From: a virus
Reading direction: 5' to 3' (one strand)
Length of the DNA stretch: 51,384 nucleotides
Virus record (IMG/VR): IMGVR_UViG_3300021962_004629
Location: 1-51,384 of that record
The notes beneath the pieces are model-generated. The model saw only the letters and a list, made by a program, of their open reading frames with translations, searched no databases and was not told the DNA's origin. This document shows, piece after piece, positions 15,287 to 23,165 of the stretch (position 1 is its first letter; the number at the start of each line of letters is the position of its first letter). Made by a program: the position numbers and the translations under genes.

Positions 15287-16720
15287 TTATATTGATTCTA
15301 TCATATCCTTATGATCTTTCCAATTTAAAGTTCTTTTGTTTAACATCTTAACATAGTCATAATATAATTTATCATTATATTTATTAATAACATCTTTATT
15401 TCTTAAACCATTACCATAATATATCTTTATAAAATAATCATTTAAATATGACCTATCTGAATATACAAAGTCACATTTTTTTGGATCTGGTATTTTTAAT
15501 TTCATAGTCTCTAAAAATTCTTGTACTTTTTCTGGCATTTTGTTGTTTGTTGTAAAATTTTTCCAAAAATCATTATTTGTTTTATTGGTAACATAATGAA
15601 TATATATTGCTGAAACAATATCTTTTTGAATATTTTTCAAATCATTGTTAATATTTTTTATAAAACTAATTTTATCAACAAGATATTCGTTAAATTTTAA
15701 AACAATTTTATTTAAAACAAATGTGGTTGTCATTAAAGAACTTGCTTCCATTGGTTCAAAAAAACTTCCAGAAAGTCCAACGGCTATGCAATTACCAATA
15801 CATTGATTTTCATAAAACCCAGTATTATATTTAATACTTCTTGCTGGCTCCCACCCACTATTAATTTTATTTTTTAATTCAATTATTGCATCTTCTTCTG
15901 ATAAATAGTTATTATCAAAATTATATCCAACTCCATATCTTTCGCTTGTTGGAATTTCAAAAGACCATCCATAATCTAATGCTGTGGTTTTAACGTAAGG
16001 TGGTAGTTTATCTTGTAAAGGAACTTGTCCAACAACAGATTGATTAATTGGTAAAGTATCAGAAAGGCTTGTCCAATTTTGTTTATAAAATTTTCCAATA
16101 ACAACCCTGTTAAATCCAGAACAATCAAAAACAAAATCTACATCTAGTTTTGTGTTTGAAAGCAAAATTGTTTTAATATACTCTTTTTCAGATTCAAAAC
16201 CAATAACTAAATCATCTATTATTTTTATTTTTCTTTTAATTGCAACCTGTTTTAAATACTGTGAACACAAAACACTATCTAAATTTACTGCTAAGTTAAT
16301 ATTTTTTTCTATACCAATATCAAAAGGAATTTTATTTTGTAGTGCAAAAATGGCAGATTCATCTATTTGTAACAAAGAGTTATCATTTTTTATAGCGGAA
16401 GATATAAGTTCTAAATAACCTTTTGTATAAAACTCCTCTGGACTTAATATTGGAATCCAAAAATCTTTGTTTTCATTGTTCCAATTAGAAAAAAGATTTC
16501 CTGCTTTAATTGTACAATTTGAGAACCTAATAAATTCTAAAAGATCAATATCTAAGTTTTTAATGGTTCTTAAAAAACTGCCAGTTGTTGATTCTCCAAC
16601 ACCAATGGTTCCAATTGTTGAGTTTTCTATTAAAGTAACGCTATGCTCTGGAAAATGTTTTTCTATAGTTAGTGCTGTTAAATATCCTGCTGTTCCACCA
16701 CCTACTATTCCTATTTTCAA
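15287..16720 (-). CDS. Flavin-dependent tryptophan-halogenase-like protein
   Basis: This 477-residue protein shows the family hallmarks. It has an FAD-binding GGGTAG at 7-12 and GVGEST at 40-45. A lysine matches the catalytic K79 of RebH (K72, in TIKAGNLFSNW). It also has FDCSGF at 198-203 and GSFFEPMEASS, whose E325 matches the RebH glutamate. The GWxWxIP motif reads GWSFEIP (251-257), so the second tryptophan is phenylalanine. Family members use FADH2, oxygen and halide to make HOCl-like oxidant that halogenates an aromatic ring. The substrate here is unknown and no flavin reductase is visible. It starts with TTG overlapping the upstream stop (TTGA), so it is translationally coupled to the AhpD-like gene. 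Related genes occur in cyanophages. Confidence 0.85.
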   Translation of the reverse strand: MKIGIVGGGTAGYLTALTIEKHFPEHSVTLIENSTIGTIGVGESTTGSFLRTIKNLDIDLLEFIRFSNCTIKAGNLFSNWNNENKDFWIPILSPEEFYTKGYLELISSAIKNDNSLLQIDESAIFALQNKIPFDIGIEKNINLAVNLDSVLCSQYLKQVAIKRKIKIIDDLVIGFESEKEYIKTILLSNTKLDVDFVFDCSGFNRVVIGKFYKQNWTSLSDTLPINQSVVGQVPLQDKLPPYVKTTALDYGWSFEIPTSERYGVGYNFDNNYLSEEDAIIELKNKINSGWEPARSIKYNTGFYENQCIGNCIAVGLSGSFFEPMEASSLMTTTFVLNKIVLKFNEYLVDKISFIKNINNDLKNIQKDIVSAIYIHYVTNKTNNDFWKNFTTNNKMPEKVQEFLETMKLKIPDPKKCDFVYSDRSYLNDYFIKIYYGNGLRNKDVINKYNDKLYYDYVKMLNKRTLNWKDHKDMIESI

Positions 16721-17244
16721 GCAAACCTACCATCATAGCCAGCAGAATTAATTTGTTGTGCAGAAGGGGCCCAACTTTCAGAGTTTTCTTGAACACCATG
16801 ACCTTCAATAATTCTATTAAAGAAATTAAATGCAGAACAAACTGCAATGGCATCTTTAACCTGCTCTTGTGTAAATCCAGCCTCATAGCAGTCATCATAT
16901 AGTCTTTTTGTCATACTTGATGGATGCTTTGTTAATTGTTCCACTAAATTAAAAATTGTCGTTAGTCTATTTGGAATTGATTTAATTCCGCTATCTAATA
17001 CATCAATCTCAGCATCTATTGATTCTGCAAAAAGACGATGAGATCCATAACAGAATTTACATCCATTTAAATATGATGTATATGCTGCAATAATTTCTCT
17101 ATCTTGTGGAGACAACGATGAAGGCTCTCGCAATACTTCTTGTGCAAATGAAAGCATCATCATATACCTTTTTTTATTTTCCATAAAAACATCAATAATT
17201 GTTGATTCTTCTTTAATTGAATCAAAAACATTTTTTACACTCAT
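16717..17244 (-). CDS. AhpD-like / carboxymuconolactone-decarboxylase family protein
   Basis: This 175-residue helical protein carries YLNGCKFCYGSH with C62, C65 and H69, the AhpD-type CxxC...H redox site. It fits the 'peroxidase-related' branch of the family. AhpD proteins are thiol oxidoreductases that reduce peroxides through partner proteins; other members are decarboxylases, so the chemistry is unsure. It lies two bases from the primase stop and runs into the halogenase gene by a TTGA overlap. The two genes therefore form a cassette inside the replication operon. A role in peroxide protection beside an oxygen-using halogenase is inference. Confidence 0.82.
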   Translation of the reverse strand: MSVKNVFDSIKEESTIIDVFMENKKRYMMMLSFAQEVLREPSSLSPQDREIIAAYTSYLNGCKFCYGSHRLFAESIDAEIDVLDSGIKSIPNRLTTIFNLVEQLTKHPSSMTKRLYDDCYEAGFTQEQVKDAIAVCSAFNFFNRIIEGHGVQENSESWAPSAQQINSAGYDGRFA

Positions 17245-17246
17245 AA

Positions 17247-18191
17247 TTACCTCAACATTTCTAGTATGGACTTTTCTATTGAATTATCTAACTTAATTAT
17301 ATCAGAGTCTTGCATATCTCCGATATCTTTATACTTAGCGTCTAATTGGATTATTGATACCCTTGATTTTAATTTATCTGTCATCTTTTTAGACATTGAC
17401 TTTCCTGCTTCATCATTATCTGATATCAAACATATTTCATTAAAATATTTTTCTAGTAACTCTATTTGATTTTTTGAAACATTAGCACCAAGAGTGGCAA
17501 CCGCTGGCATTCCAACTTGATCTAATCTTATTGCATCGAATGATGACTCAACAACATAAATTTTATTAGATTGCTTAACTCTATGCAAATTAAAAAGTAT
17601 TTTGCTCTTTGGCAAACCTGGAGTATTTTTAAACTCTTTGCCCTCTATAGTTCTTGCTACAAATCCTATAGTCATGCCGTCTGGAGATTGAACTGGTATT
17701 GTTACCATATCCTGTTTATCAGAATATCCAAGAGCAAACTTTTCAATAGACATTTTTGTAATCTTTCTACCTTCAAAATACCGTAATGCTCGTGGAGATT
17801 CTAATGCCTGATTGTTTAATCTTTTAATCAATAACTCATCATATTGAATAAATTCTTTAGGCTTGTATAATTTTTTGTTTACAAGATCTTCAATATTGGT
17901 TTCTTTTTCTTTGCTTTTAATAAACCGAATGGACTCAAAATAAGATCGTCCAGTCATCTTCATAATAAGTTCTTGAAGTTCTGCAGTTTGTTGACAACTA
18001 AAACAAAAGAACAATCCACTTTCTTTAGACACTTCTCCTGCTGGAGTTCTTGTATTATTATGATATGGACAAAATATAATGAAGTCTGAACCGACTTCTG
18101 ATTCTATAGTTACGCCTGACCCGATAAGGACTCTTTTAATCTGGTCTTCTGTATATGTATTGGTCTGTACCCGTCTACTGCGATAATCCAT
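17247..18191 (-). CDS. DnaG-type primase
   Basis: This 314-residue primase lays down RNA primers for DnaE. The N-terminal zinc ribbon uses C41, H44, C63 and C66 (FCPYHN ... FFCFSC). The TOPRIM core includes E215 in YVVESSFDA and D258/D260 in LISDNDEAG. It lacks the long helicase-interaction tail of bacterial DnaG, as is usual for phage forms. The start overlaps the preceding small gene by 82 bases in another frame. The upstream ribosome site is only moderate (GAAGAAAGAAG), so a later start cannot be fully excluded, but the zinc ribbon needs most of this N-terminus. Confidence 0.9.
   Translation of the reverse strand: MDYRSRRVQTNTYTEDQIKRVLIGSGVTIESEVGSDFIIFCPYHNNTRTPAGEVSKESGLFFCFSCQQTAELQELIMKMTGRSYFESIRFIKSKEKETNIEDLVNKKLYKPKEFIQYDELLIKRLNNQALESPRALRYFEGRKITKMSIEKFALGYSDKQDMVTIPVQSPDGMTIGFVARTIEGKEFKNTPGLPKSKILFNLHRVKQSNKIYVVESSFDAIRLDQVGMPAVATLGANVSKNQIELLEKYFNEICLISDNDEAGKSMSKKMTDKLKSRVSIIQLDAKYKDIGDMQDSDIIKLDNSIEKSILEMLR
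17296..17304 (-). promoter_or_regulatory. Putative promoter for the AhpD-halogenase cassette
   Basis: TGATATAAT, the same extended -10 as at two structural-gene promoters here, lies in the 3' end of the primase gene about 50 bases before the AhpD-like start. The following leader has a GAGGT ribosome site. It lies inside coding DNA, so chance is possible. Confidence 0.42.
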
Positions 18192-18433
18192 TGTATCTTC
18201 TTTCTTCCCACGTACATTCCATATGCTGTAAGACCAAATTCAAAACAATTCTTGTCACTATCATATTTTAGCGTAAAGTCTGGCTCAATGTCAATTCTTG
18301 GTGCATACCCAGTTTCCCGCATCTGGATGACCAACAATCTAAGATATTCTTCCTTAAGTCTAGGTATATGAGATTCATCCTTGATTACGCCATCAAGATA
18401 AAAGTTTTTGATCGGTTTGTGATGAAGTGACAC
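18110..18433 (-). CDS. Hypothetical protein between helicase and primase
   Basis: This 107-residue protein starts with GTG at 18433. There is no ribosome site, but a TATAAT lies just upstream and a leaderless GTG is possible. The middle is beta-rich (FTLKYDSDKNCFEFGLTAYG) and the N-terminal helix is basic. The last 27 codons overlap the primase start in another frame. It could be a primase-helicase linker protein, which is only positional reasoning. Confidence 0.6.
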   Translation of the reverse strand: MSLHHKPIKNFYLDGVIKDESHIPRLKEEYLRLLVIQMRETGYAPRIDIEPDFTLKYDSDKNCFEFGLTAYGMYVGRKKIQWIIAVDGYRPIHIQKTRLKESLSGQA

Positions 18434-18439
18434 ATTATA

Positions 18440-19666
18440 TTATAACGCCTTATCTTCGTAGTCTTTATAACGATAGTAACCTTTATCAAAGTCTACCTGC
18501 ACCAAAAACTCGCCCATAAAACCATTACGATTCTTTCTAAAGGCACACTCAATGATGTCCGAGTTAGTTGCCCTACCAAGAGCCATGACCCAGTCGGCAT
18601 CATAAGCAATCTGTCTAGACCATGCTGTTTGTCCAAGTGTTGGTACGCTGCTTAAATCATTGACATCGTCTGGGGTAGCAGAAGAAATAGCAATAATTGG
18701 AACCTCTTCTGAGATAGCCATAAGTTTAAGTTCACGAGATAAATTCTTCATTCTTACAGTCTCATTATCAGACTTTTGGTTTGGTGTCATAAGTTGTAGG
18801 TAGTCTACAATAACAAAATCTGGTTTGTATTGGTCTATCTTTCCACGTAGAACAGATGGGCTAATCTCTCCACCTTGATCGTTTGAGATAATATGGAATG
18901 GATTCTTTCCTTCAAGGTGGCGTTTGTGCCACTCTTTTAATGTATCTATTTCAATGTTACCTTGACTAATTTTACGATGTGACCAAAGCCCTTCACCCAT
19001 AATTGTAAATACACGATTACGAACTTCTGTTTCAGACATTTCAAGACTAATAATCAATGGTGTCTTGCCTTGCTTCCAAGCCTGTACTGCAAAGTAAAGC
19101 GCAAGCCATGATTTACCAATTCCTGGATAAGCAAGAAATACTCCTAATTGGCCAGCAGTAATTCCAGAAGGCAAATAGTTGTCAAATCCTGGCAGTCCAG
19201 TTTTAATTCCTACATTACCTGCTGCTTCCATCTTTTTAAGATGATCGAAATATGCAATTGCAGAATCTAAATCAATAACATCAATATCACGAACAGCAGA
19301 TGTATTCTTTTTTAACTCTGAAGTTTTTGTAATTAGATTATTAAGCGCCTCTGAACCCTTATCATTTTGTACATCTGTTGCAGCAGAACGAAGAATATCT
19401 TTAAGACTATCATTAAGATACTCATGTTGTAATTCTTCAAGGTGATGCTTTGTTGCACCAACATCTTCAATTAATTCAAAGTCTCTAAATTTTTCTACAA
19501 CCAAAGATGTAGGTGGCACAGAACTGTTATGTTCAAAATAATTTCTTACAAATGTCCAAATATCAGAGTGTGTACGCAAAAGATTGTCTATGTTTGCTTG
19601 AAGCAAAACATGGATCTGTTTATCTTTTAATACAGCGTTAATTACTTTTGCCTCTGAATTATTCAC
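18440..19666 (-). CDS. dnaB: Replicative DNA helicase (DnaB family)
   Basis: This 408-residue RecA-fold hexameric helicase unwinds DNA at the fork. The N-terminal region is helical. The ATPase has AYPGIGKS at 179-186 (Walker A), ISLEMSETE (206-214), and PDFVIVDYLQ at 283-292 (Walker B plus the DnaB-type YLQ). Conserved Q and R sensor segments follow near the end. It overlaps the next gene upstream by eight bases. The length is a little under bacterial DnaB because the N-terminal domain is short. Confidence 0.94.
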   Translation of the reverse strand: MNNSEAKVINAVLKDKQIHVLLQANIDNLLRTHSDIWTFVRNYFEHNSSVPPTSLVVEKFRDFELIEDVGATKHHLEELQHEYLNDSLKDILRSAATDVQNDKGSEALNNLITKTSELKKNTSAVRDIDVIDLDSAIAYFDHLKKMEAAGNVGIKTGLPGFDNYLPSGITAGQLGVFLAYPGIGKSWLALYFAVQAWKQGKTPLIISLEMSETEVRNRVFTIMGEGLWSHRKISQGNIEIDTLKEWHKRHLEGKNPFHIISNDQGGEISPSVLRGKIDQYKPDFVIVDYLQLMTPNQKSDNETVRMKNLSRELKLMAISEEVPIIAISSATPDDVNDLSSVPTLGQTAWSRQIAYDADWVMALGRATNSDIIECAFRKNRNGFMGEFLVQVDFDKGYYRYKDYEDKAL

Positions 19667-19967
19667 TTAGCCATTCCCTTGCTTTGCCACGTCTCTCTTT
19701 TCGTTCTCTATCATCTTGCTCTTTATCAAGTTTTGCTTTCAATATCTTTTCAGCATTATATGCAAAATAATTCCACGATGGCTCTTGTGCCACTTTAAAA
19801 TAATACTCTAATAAATCATAACAGGCTGGTAATCCATAAGACTCAATCAAGGCATCAGAAGCCCACTGCTCTACGTTTAAATTTAAAATAGACTTTGCCT
19901 GATATTTTTCAGCATGATATTTACCATACCTACTTAGCAAAGCCATTCGGTCTTTGCGTTCAGCCAT
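19659..19967 (-). CDS. Hypothetical protein, possible helicase-loader-like
   Basis: This 102-residue, helical, charged protein sits just before dnaB with an eight-base overlap. It contains a tryptophan-rich middle (EPSWNYFAYNAEKILKAKLD) and an extremely basic/acidic tail (DRERKERRGKAREWLS). Its position and form match small helicase-loading or interacting factors, but no motif proves it. It has no ATPase signature. Confidence 0.6.
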   Translation of the reverse strand: MAERKDRMALLSRYGKYHAEKYQAKSILNLNVEQWASDALIESYGLPACYDLLEYYFKVAQEPSWNYFAYNAEKILKAKLDKEQDDRERKERRGKAREWLSE

Positions 19968-20176
19968 TACTCTGCTATTTCTGCTTTAGCCTCGTTGATC
20001 TTCTCAGTCAATTTAGCCTCTACAAAGCCATAGACACGTTCCATAGCCTCGTTTGTGGTCTCACCCTGCCTCTTTGAATCTACTACGCCCAAATCAAGCC
20101 GTAGCGATTGAAAGTTGCCAAGATTTAGCGTATAGCCTAAAGTAACAGATACCTTAGTCTCATCGTTTTGTTCCAT
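19967..20176 (-). CDS. Small conserved-looking hypothetical protein
   Basis: This 69-residue protein has two beta strands (VSVTLGYTLNLGNFQSLRLDLGV), a loop, and a C-terminal helix. It begins four bases past a GGAGG ribosome site. The pattern LGNF-S-R-D-GV recurs in unannotated phage proteins in my memory, but I cannot name a family. It is the first gene of the helicase cluster. Confidence 0.6.
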   Translation of the reverse strand: MEQNDETKVSVTLGYTLNLGNFQSLRLDLGVVDSKRQGETTNEAMERVYGFVEAKLTEKINEAKAEIAE

Positions 20177-20190
20177 TAGCCCTCCAAGGC

Positions 20191-20736
20191 CTAGTTAATG
20201 CTTTCATTCCAAACAGGAATAAATCTACCGTCTTCAGTTTTCGTATAAGTAAGTATACCATCACCCATTCTGCGTGTCAACTCTTGCTTAGTAGGCGTAT
20301 TATTATTTGTTACCAACCCGTCTTTTCTAGGCTGGCCTTGATGAATTGATGCAAGAATATCTCGCATTTCCCTAACCTGACTTTCAGAATAATATGATCT
20401 AATCTGAAATCCTGTTTTGCCATCTTTGCTACATCCCTTTGGATATGGAATAATACCATCTTTCATTAAACGTGGCATATATTTTCTATGCCTGTTTAAT
20501 AATTGTGAAGTTTCATTCACAGTAAATGCTCGTTCTCTCTTCTTTTTAAATTCATGTGTAAAACAAATTTCATTTTGATCTTTATTTATATTGTATAAAG
20601 TTATAGTACCAGTTGCCCTGCTGCTATGATATATTCTAACAAGGTCTCCATTAAGAAACCATATTTTTTTGCTGCCAGAAATTACAGGGGCGCTATTGTA
20701 GTCTTTGCCCTTGTCTTTTCCTGAGAAAGCAACCAT
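20191..20736 (-). CDS. MerR/excisionase-like DNA-binding protein
   Basis: This 181-residue protein has a winged-helix-like centre at about 70-125: AFTVNETSQLLNRHRKYMPRL, then basic residues and YYSESQVREMRDIL. That layout (turn, helix, wing, SESQV helix) matches MerR/AlpA-type DNA binders. The N-terminal 60 residues form a separate beta domain. The start has GAGGG four bases upstream even though it lies inside the preceding zinc-ribbon gene (55-base overlap). It sits at the border of the tail and replication modules, so it may be a transcription regulator. Confidence 0.66.
   Translation of the reverse strand: MVAFSGKDKGKDYNSAPVISGSKKIWFLNGDLVRIYHSSRATGTITLYNINKDQNEICFTHEFKKKRERAFTVNETSQLLNRHRKYMPRLMKDGIIPYPKGCSKDGKTGFQIRSYYSESQVREMRDILASIHQGQPRKDGLVTNNNTPTKQELTRRMGDGILTYTKTEDGRFIPVWNESIN
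20252..20260 (-). promoter_or_regulatory. Possible promoter for the helicase cluster (TGGTATACT)
   Basis: TGGTATACT, the second extended -10 form used in this genome, lies near the end of the MerR-like gene, about 76 bases before the start at 20176. It is inside coding DNA and has no clear -35. Confidence 0.32.
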
Positions 20737-20870
20737 GATCCCTCTTTTGAACTATCTGGTGGATGATAAAATTTTCTTTTACCACATACAATACAGTATA
20801 CCTCAAGATGCTCTGATGTGCTAAATTGACGATCTACTAGGACTTTGCCTTTACACTTTACGCATTTCAA
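20682..20870 (-). CDS. Small zinc-ribbon protein
   Basis: This 62-residue protein has two CxxC pairs (KCVKCKG at the N-terminus and YCIVCGKRK near residue 26), a typical zinc ribbon. The second half is polar and may be a tail. It overlaps the tail gene upstream by four bases and the MerR-like gene downstream by 55. The role is unknown; binding nucleic acid next to a regulator is plausible. Confidence 0.65.
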   Translation of the reverse strand: MKCVKCKGKVLVDRQFSTSEHLEVYCIVCGKRKFYHPPDSSKEGSWLLSQEKTRAKTTIAPL

Positions 20871-21310
20871 TTTGGAATTCCAATTACAAGAACGTTTACA
20901 TCTATTGTAGCAACACCATTAGATGCAAACTTTGCAACAAGGTTTGCTTCTGATGTTGTAACATTTGTAAGATAGATAGAAACATTCTTTCCTGCTTCTG
21001 TTCCACCTTTGTTCCAAGGTGTTGCTACGACAATTGGTGGGTACTTAAAACTAAAATTAACTTTAAAAGGAACCTCTCCACCTGCAGTTGTTGTTGCAGC
21101 ATTAGTTACATTTACTGTTTCTCCATATATAGATGCACCTGGGGTTGGAACAGCATACTCTGTTCTTGGTGTTGTGGTTCCAACAATCTTTGTATTGTTA
21201 GACGATGTTGGAGAAGACTGTCTTAAAAGTTGATTGACTGTTGTAACAATACTAGAGATGTATGAAACATCTAGTGGCTGACCTCTTTGTGGAATTGGTA
21301 ACTCAGGCAT
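20867..21310 (-). CDS. Tail-fibre-like protein (H-type-lectin-like C-terminus)
   Basis: This 147-residue protein has a proline-rich N-terminus, a serine/threonine-rich middle, and a C-terminal beta domain. That domain holds FSFKYPPIVVATPWN, then VSIYLTNVTTSEANLVA, the strand order seen in fibre-tip and H-type-lectin-like folds. Its place at the end of the tail module fits a host-contact role. It has a promoter with the ATG only eight bases beyond the -10 and no ribosome site, so it probably has a leaderless mRNA. Confidence 0.65.
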   Translation of the reverse strand: MPELPIPQRGQPLDVSYISSIVTTVNQLLRQSSPTSSNNTKIVGTTTPRTEYAVPTPGASIYGETVNVTNAATTTAGGEVPFKVNFSFKYPPIVVATPWNKGGTEAGKNVSIYLTNVTTSEANLVAKFASNGVATIDVNVLVIGIPN

Positions 21311-21318
21311 GATATTTA

Positions 21319-21327
21319 ATTATAGCA
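21319..21327 (-). promoter_or_regulatory. Extended -10 promoter, leaderless tail-fibre gene
   Basis: TGCTATAAT on the minus strand ends eight bases before the ATG at 21310. No Shine-Dalgarno fits in that space. The -35 is weak. Confidence 0.62.
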
Positions 21328-21336
21328 CATTCCTAA

Positions 21337-21822
21337 TTAAAGATTTTCTTTCGTGGTTTGAACCAAAATTTGATTAGTATTAATTTTCCTATCATATGTT
21401 GCCTCTTGAACAATAACATTAAAATTATCTACGTCATTTTGATCCAATAAAAATCTAACACTAAAAAACCCTTGTTGTGTTTGGTTGTATGAGTAGGTTG
21501 AAATTTCTGGCTCTCCAACTGCGGTATTTGTTTTTAAAAATATATCATAATTTCTCATTACTTGTAAGTATATTTCTGGTTTAGTCCATTGTAAAATTAT
21601 TTCATGAATTGAAGTATTGCCTTGTTTTTGTATACTTAAAGTATATGAATATGGAGAGACAATTACTGGCATTGCAATTTCATGTATTTTTGACCAATGT
21701 GAGGATCTGTTTCTATCTTCAGAAATAACCCTATATCTTAATCTTATTTTACCTGTTTCTCCACTAAATGGAGGAAGATCCTTTTTTTTAATAATAGATT
21801 TTTTAATATTTTTATCTGCCAT
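21337..21822 (-). CDS. Minor tail protein (fibronectin-like)
   Basis: This 161-residue protein has a basic N-terminus (KNIKKSIIKKKD) and then beta-rich sequence. LRYRVISEDRNRSSHWS and ILQWTKPEIYLQVMRNYDIFLK recall a fibronectin type III fold. It is coupled to the next upstream gene by overlap at 21822. By position in the tail-tip set it is most likely a virion baseplate or fibre component. Confidence 0.6.
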   Translation of the reverse strand: MADKNIKKSIIKKKDLPPFSGETGKIRLRYRVISEDRNRSSHWSKIHEIAMPVIVSPYSYTLSIQKQGNTSIHEIILQWTKPEIYLQVMRNYDIFLKTNTAVGEPEISTYSYNQTQQGFFSVRFLLDQNDVDNFNVIVQEATYDRKINTNQILVQTTKENL

Positions 21823-23165
21823 TATTGGACACCAACAGACATCCTATACTCTATATAGTTATTTGTATTTGATGCTTTTAATATTGGCTGCTCATCAGCA
21901 TTTTTTACTATTGTATATGCTGTTAATCCATACAATGGATTTTGTGCTGTAACATTATCAACTCGTATTGCATCAAGACCTATGTAGTAGTTGTCATCCA
22001 ATGCATTGCTTGTAACTGCACATGCATAAATTTTTATAGATGTAACATCTGCCCAACTAAATCCGTCTTCTTGTACTGCATCTGATATATTTTTCTCCAT
22101 AGCATAATATCTGTTTGTTGAAAAATCAATGCCAACTGCCTGACCAACAGGAGATACCGCTACTGATGAAACATTGTCTGCTGTTTTTGAATAAGAAAAT
22201 GTTGTGCTTGTAGTTGATGTAATTATATGTGTGCCATCAAATGTATTATCTACGCCAGTCACTAATATCTTGTCCCCGACTGCAAATGAATGTGATGAAG
22301 ATGTTGTTAATGTCGCTACGTTTGATGTTAAAGATTTATTGTTTATAGACTTTGTTCCAGTATGTATAACATTATAAATCAACCTTGCCTTTTTTGTTGA
22401 TGTATTTATAAAATCAATAATAATTTTTACACTATCTGGTCCAGTATATGGTGTTGAAAGAACTAAAGATGATGATTGATTAATAACTGAAAAAGCAATT
22501 TTAATTTTATCAGACAAAGAGTTCTGAGACAAATTAATTGATGTTCCAGTTTTTAAAATATGATATGCAGATGAAAGATCTGTAGAAGATGTAGCATCCT
22601 TAATACTAGAAAAGTCTCCAGCCACTAAAACTACATTATTAAAAAACCTACATCTTTCATGATAATCATCCCTGTTGGGATTAAAAAAAGTTCTATTGTC
22701 TGCATTAGCCTGAAAAACATCATACGCAACGTCAATAACATTATCATCTTGAGAGTCTAATGGAGTTGTTACTGTTGGTATGTTTGCTGTTGATGTAGTT
22801 ACTGACTGCCAGGCCTCTTCTTGTGAAAACAGTACAATGTTTCTACTGTCAAATCCAGCAGCAGACGGATTGCTTCCTGCAGAGTAAATACCAATCTCAG
22901 TAATTTCATATCTTTCTTGGCTAGGAAGTTCTGCTGTAAATACTAATTTATTTACTCCATCTTCATACACATATCCTTTAGAAGAGATGGGAACTCTAAA
23001 CATTTCAAAGTCTAATAACTCTTTTTGTGCATATGTATTAAAACTATGTGAATCTGCAGATCCTAAAGGTTGTGGCCCAGCACCAAATGCCATATAGGAT
23101 GCAAATGCTGGGGCAGTGCCCAAAAGGTACTTTGCAACAATTTCTTTACCAGTATTAGTTATCAA
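21822..23165 (-). CDS. Tail fibre / minor tail protein
   Basis: This 447-residue protein opens with MITNTGKEIVAKYLLGTAPAFASYMAFGAG, a beginning typical of actinophage minor tail proteins. Then comes a beta-rich body with many T/S strands and a jelly-roll-like end. A stretch around ATLTTSSSHSFAVGDKILVTG looks like a repeated beta motif found in phage fibres. It is coupled to the gene before it by a four-base overlap. It probably contributes to receptor contact. Confidence 0.72.
   Translation of the reverse strand: MITNTGKEIVAKYLLGTAPAFASYMAFGAGPQPLGSADSHSFNTYAQKELLDFEMFRVPISSKGYVYEDGVNKLVFTAELPSQERYEITEIGIYSAGSNPSAAGFDSRNIVLFSQEEAWQSVTTSTANIPTVTTPLDSQDDNVIDVAYDVFQANADNRTFFNPNRDDYHERCRFFNNVVLVAGDFSSIKDATSSTDLSSAYHILKTGTSINLSQNSLSDKIKIAFSVINQSSSLVLSTPYTGPDSVKIIIDFINTSTKKARLIYNVIHTGTKSINNKSLTSNVATLTTSSSHSFAVGDKILVTGVDNTFDGTHIITSTTSTTFSYSKTADNVSSVAVSPVGQAVGIDFSTNRYYAMEKNISDAVQEDGFSWADVTSIKIYACAVTSNALDDNYYIGLDAIRVDNVTAQNPLYGLTAYTIVKNADEQPILKASNTNNYIEYRMSVGVQ

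Noticed and set aside
15287-17244. Halogenase/AhpD pair as host contamination or an assembly error
   Set aside because: The borders are tight (two bases from the primase stop, four-base internal overlap, same strand and composition), so the genes look integral to the phage operon.
18431-18444. TATAAT boxes before the GTG start at 18433 as a firm promoter
   Set aside because: They touch or nearly touch the start codon and the dnaB stop, with no TGN extension or -35; A+T-rich chance is likely, so no feature was listed.
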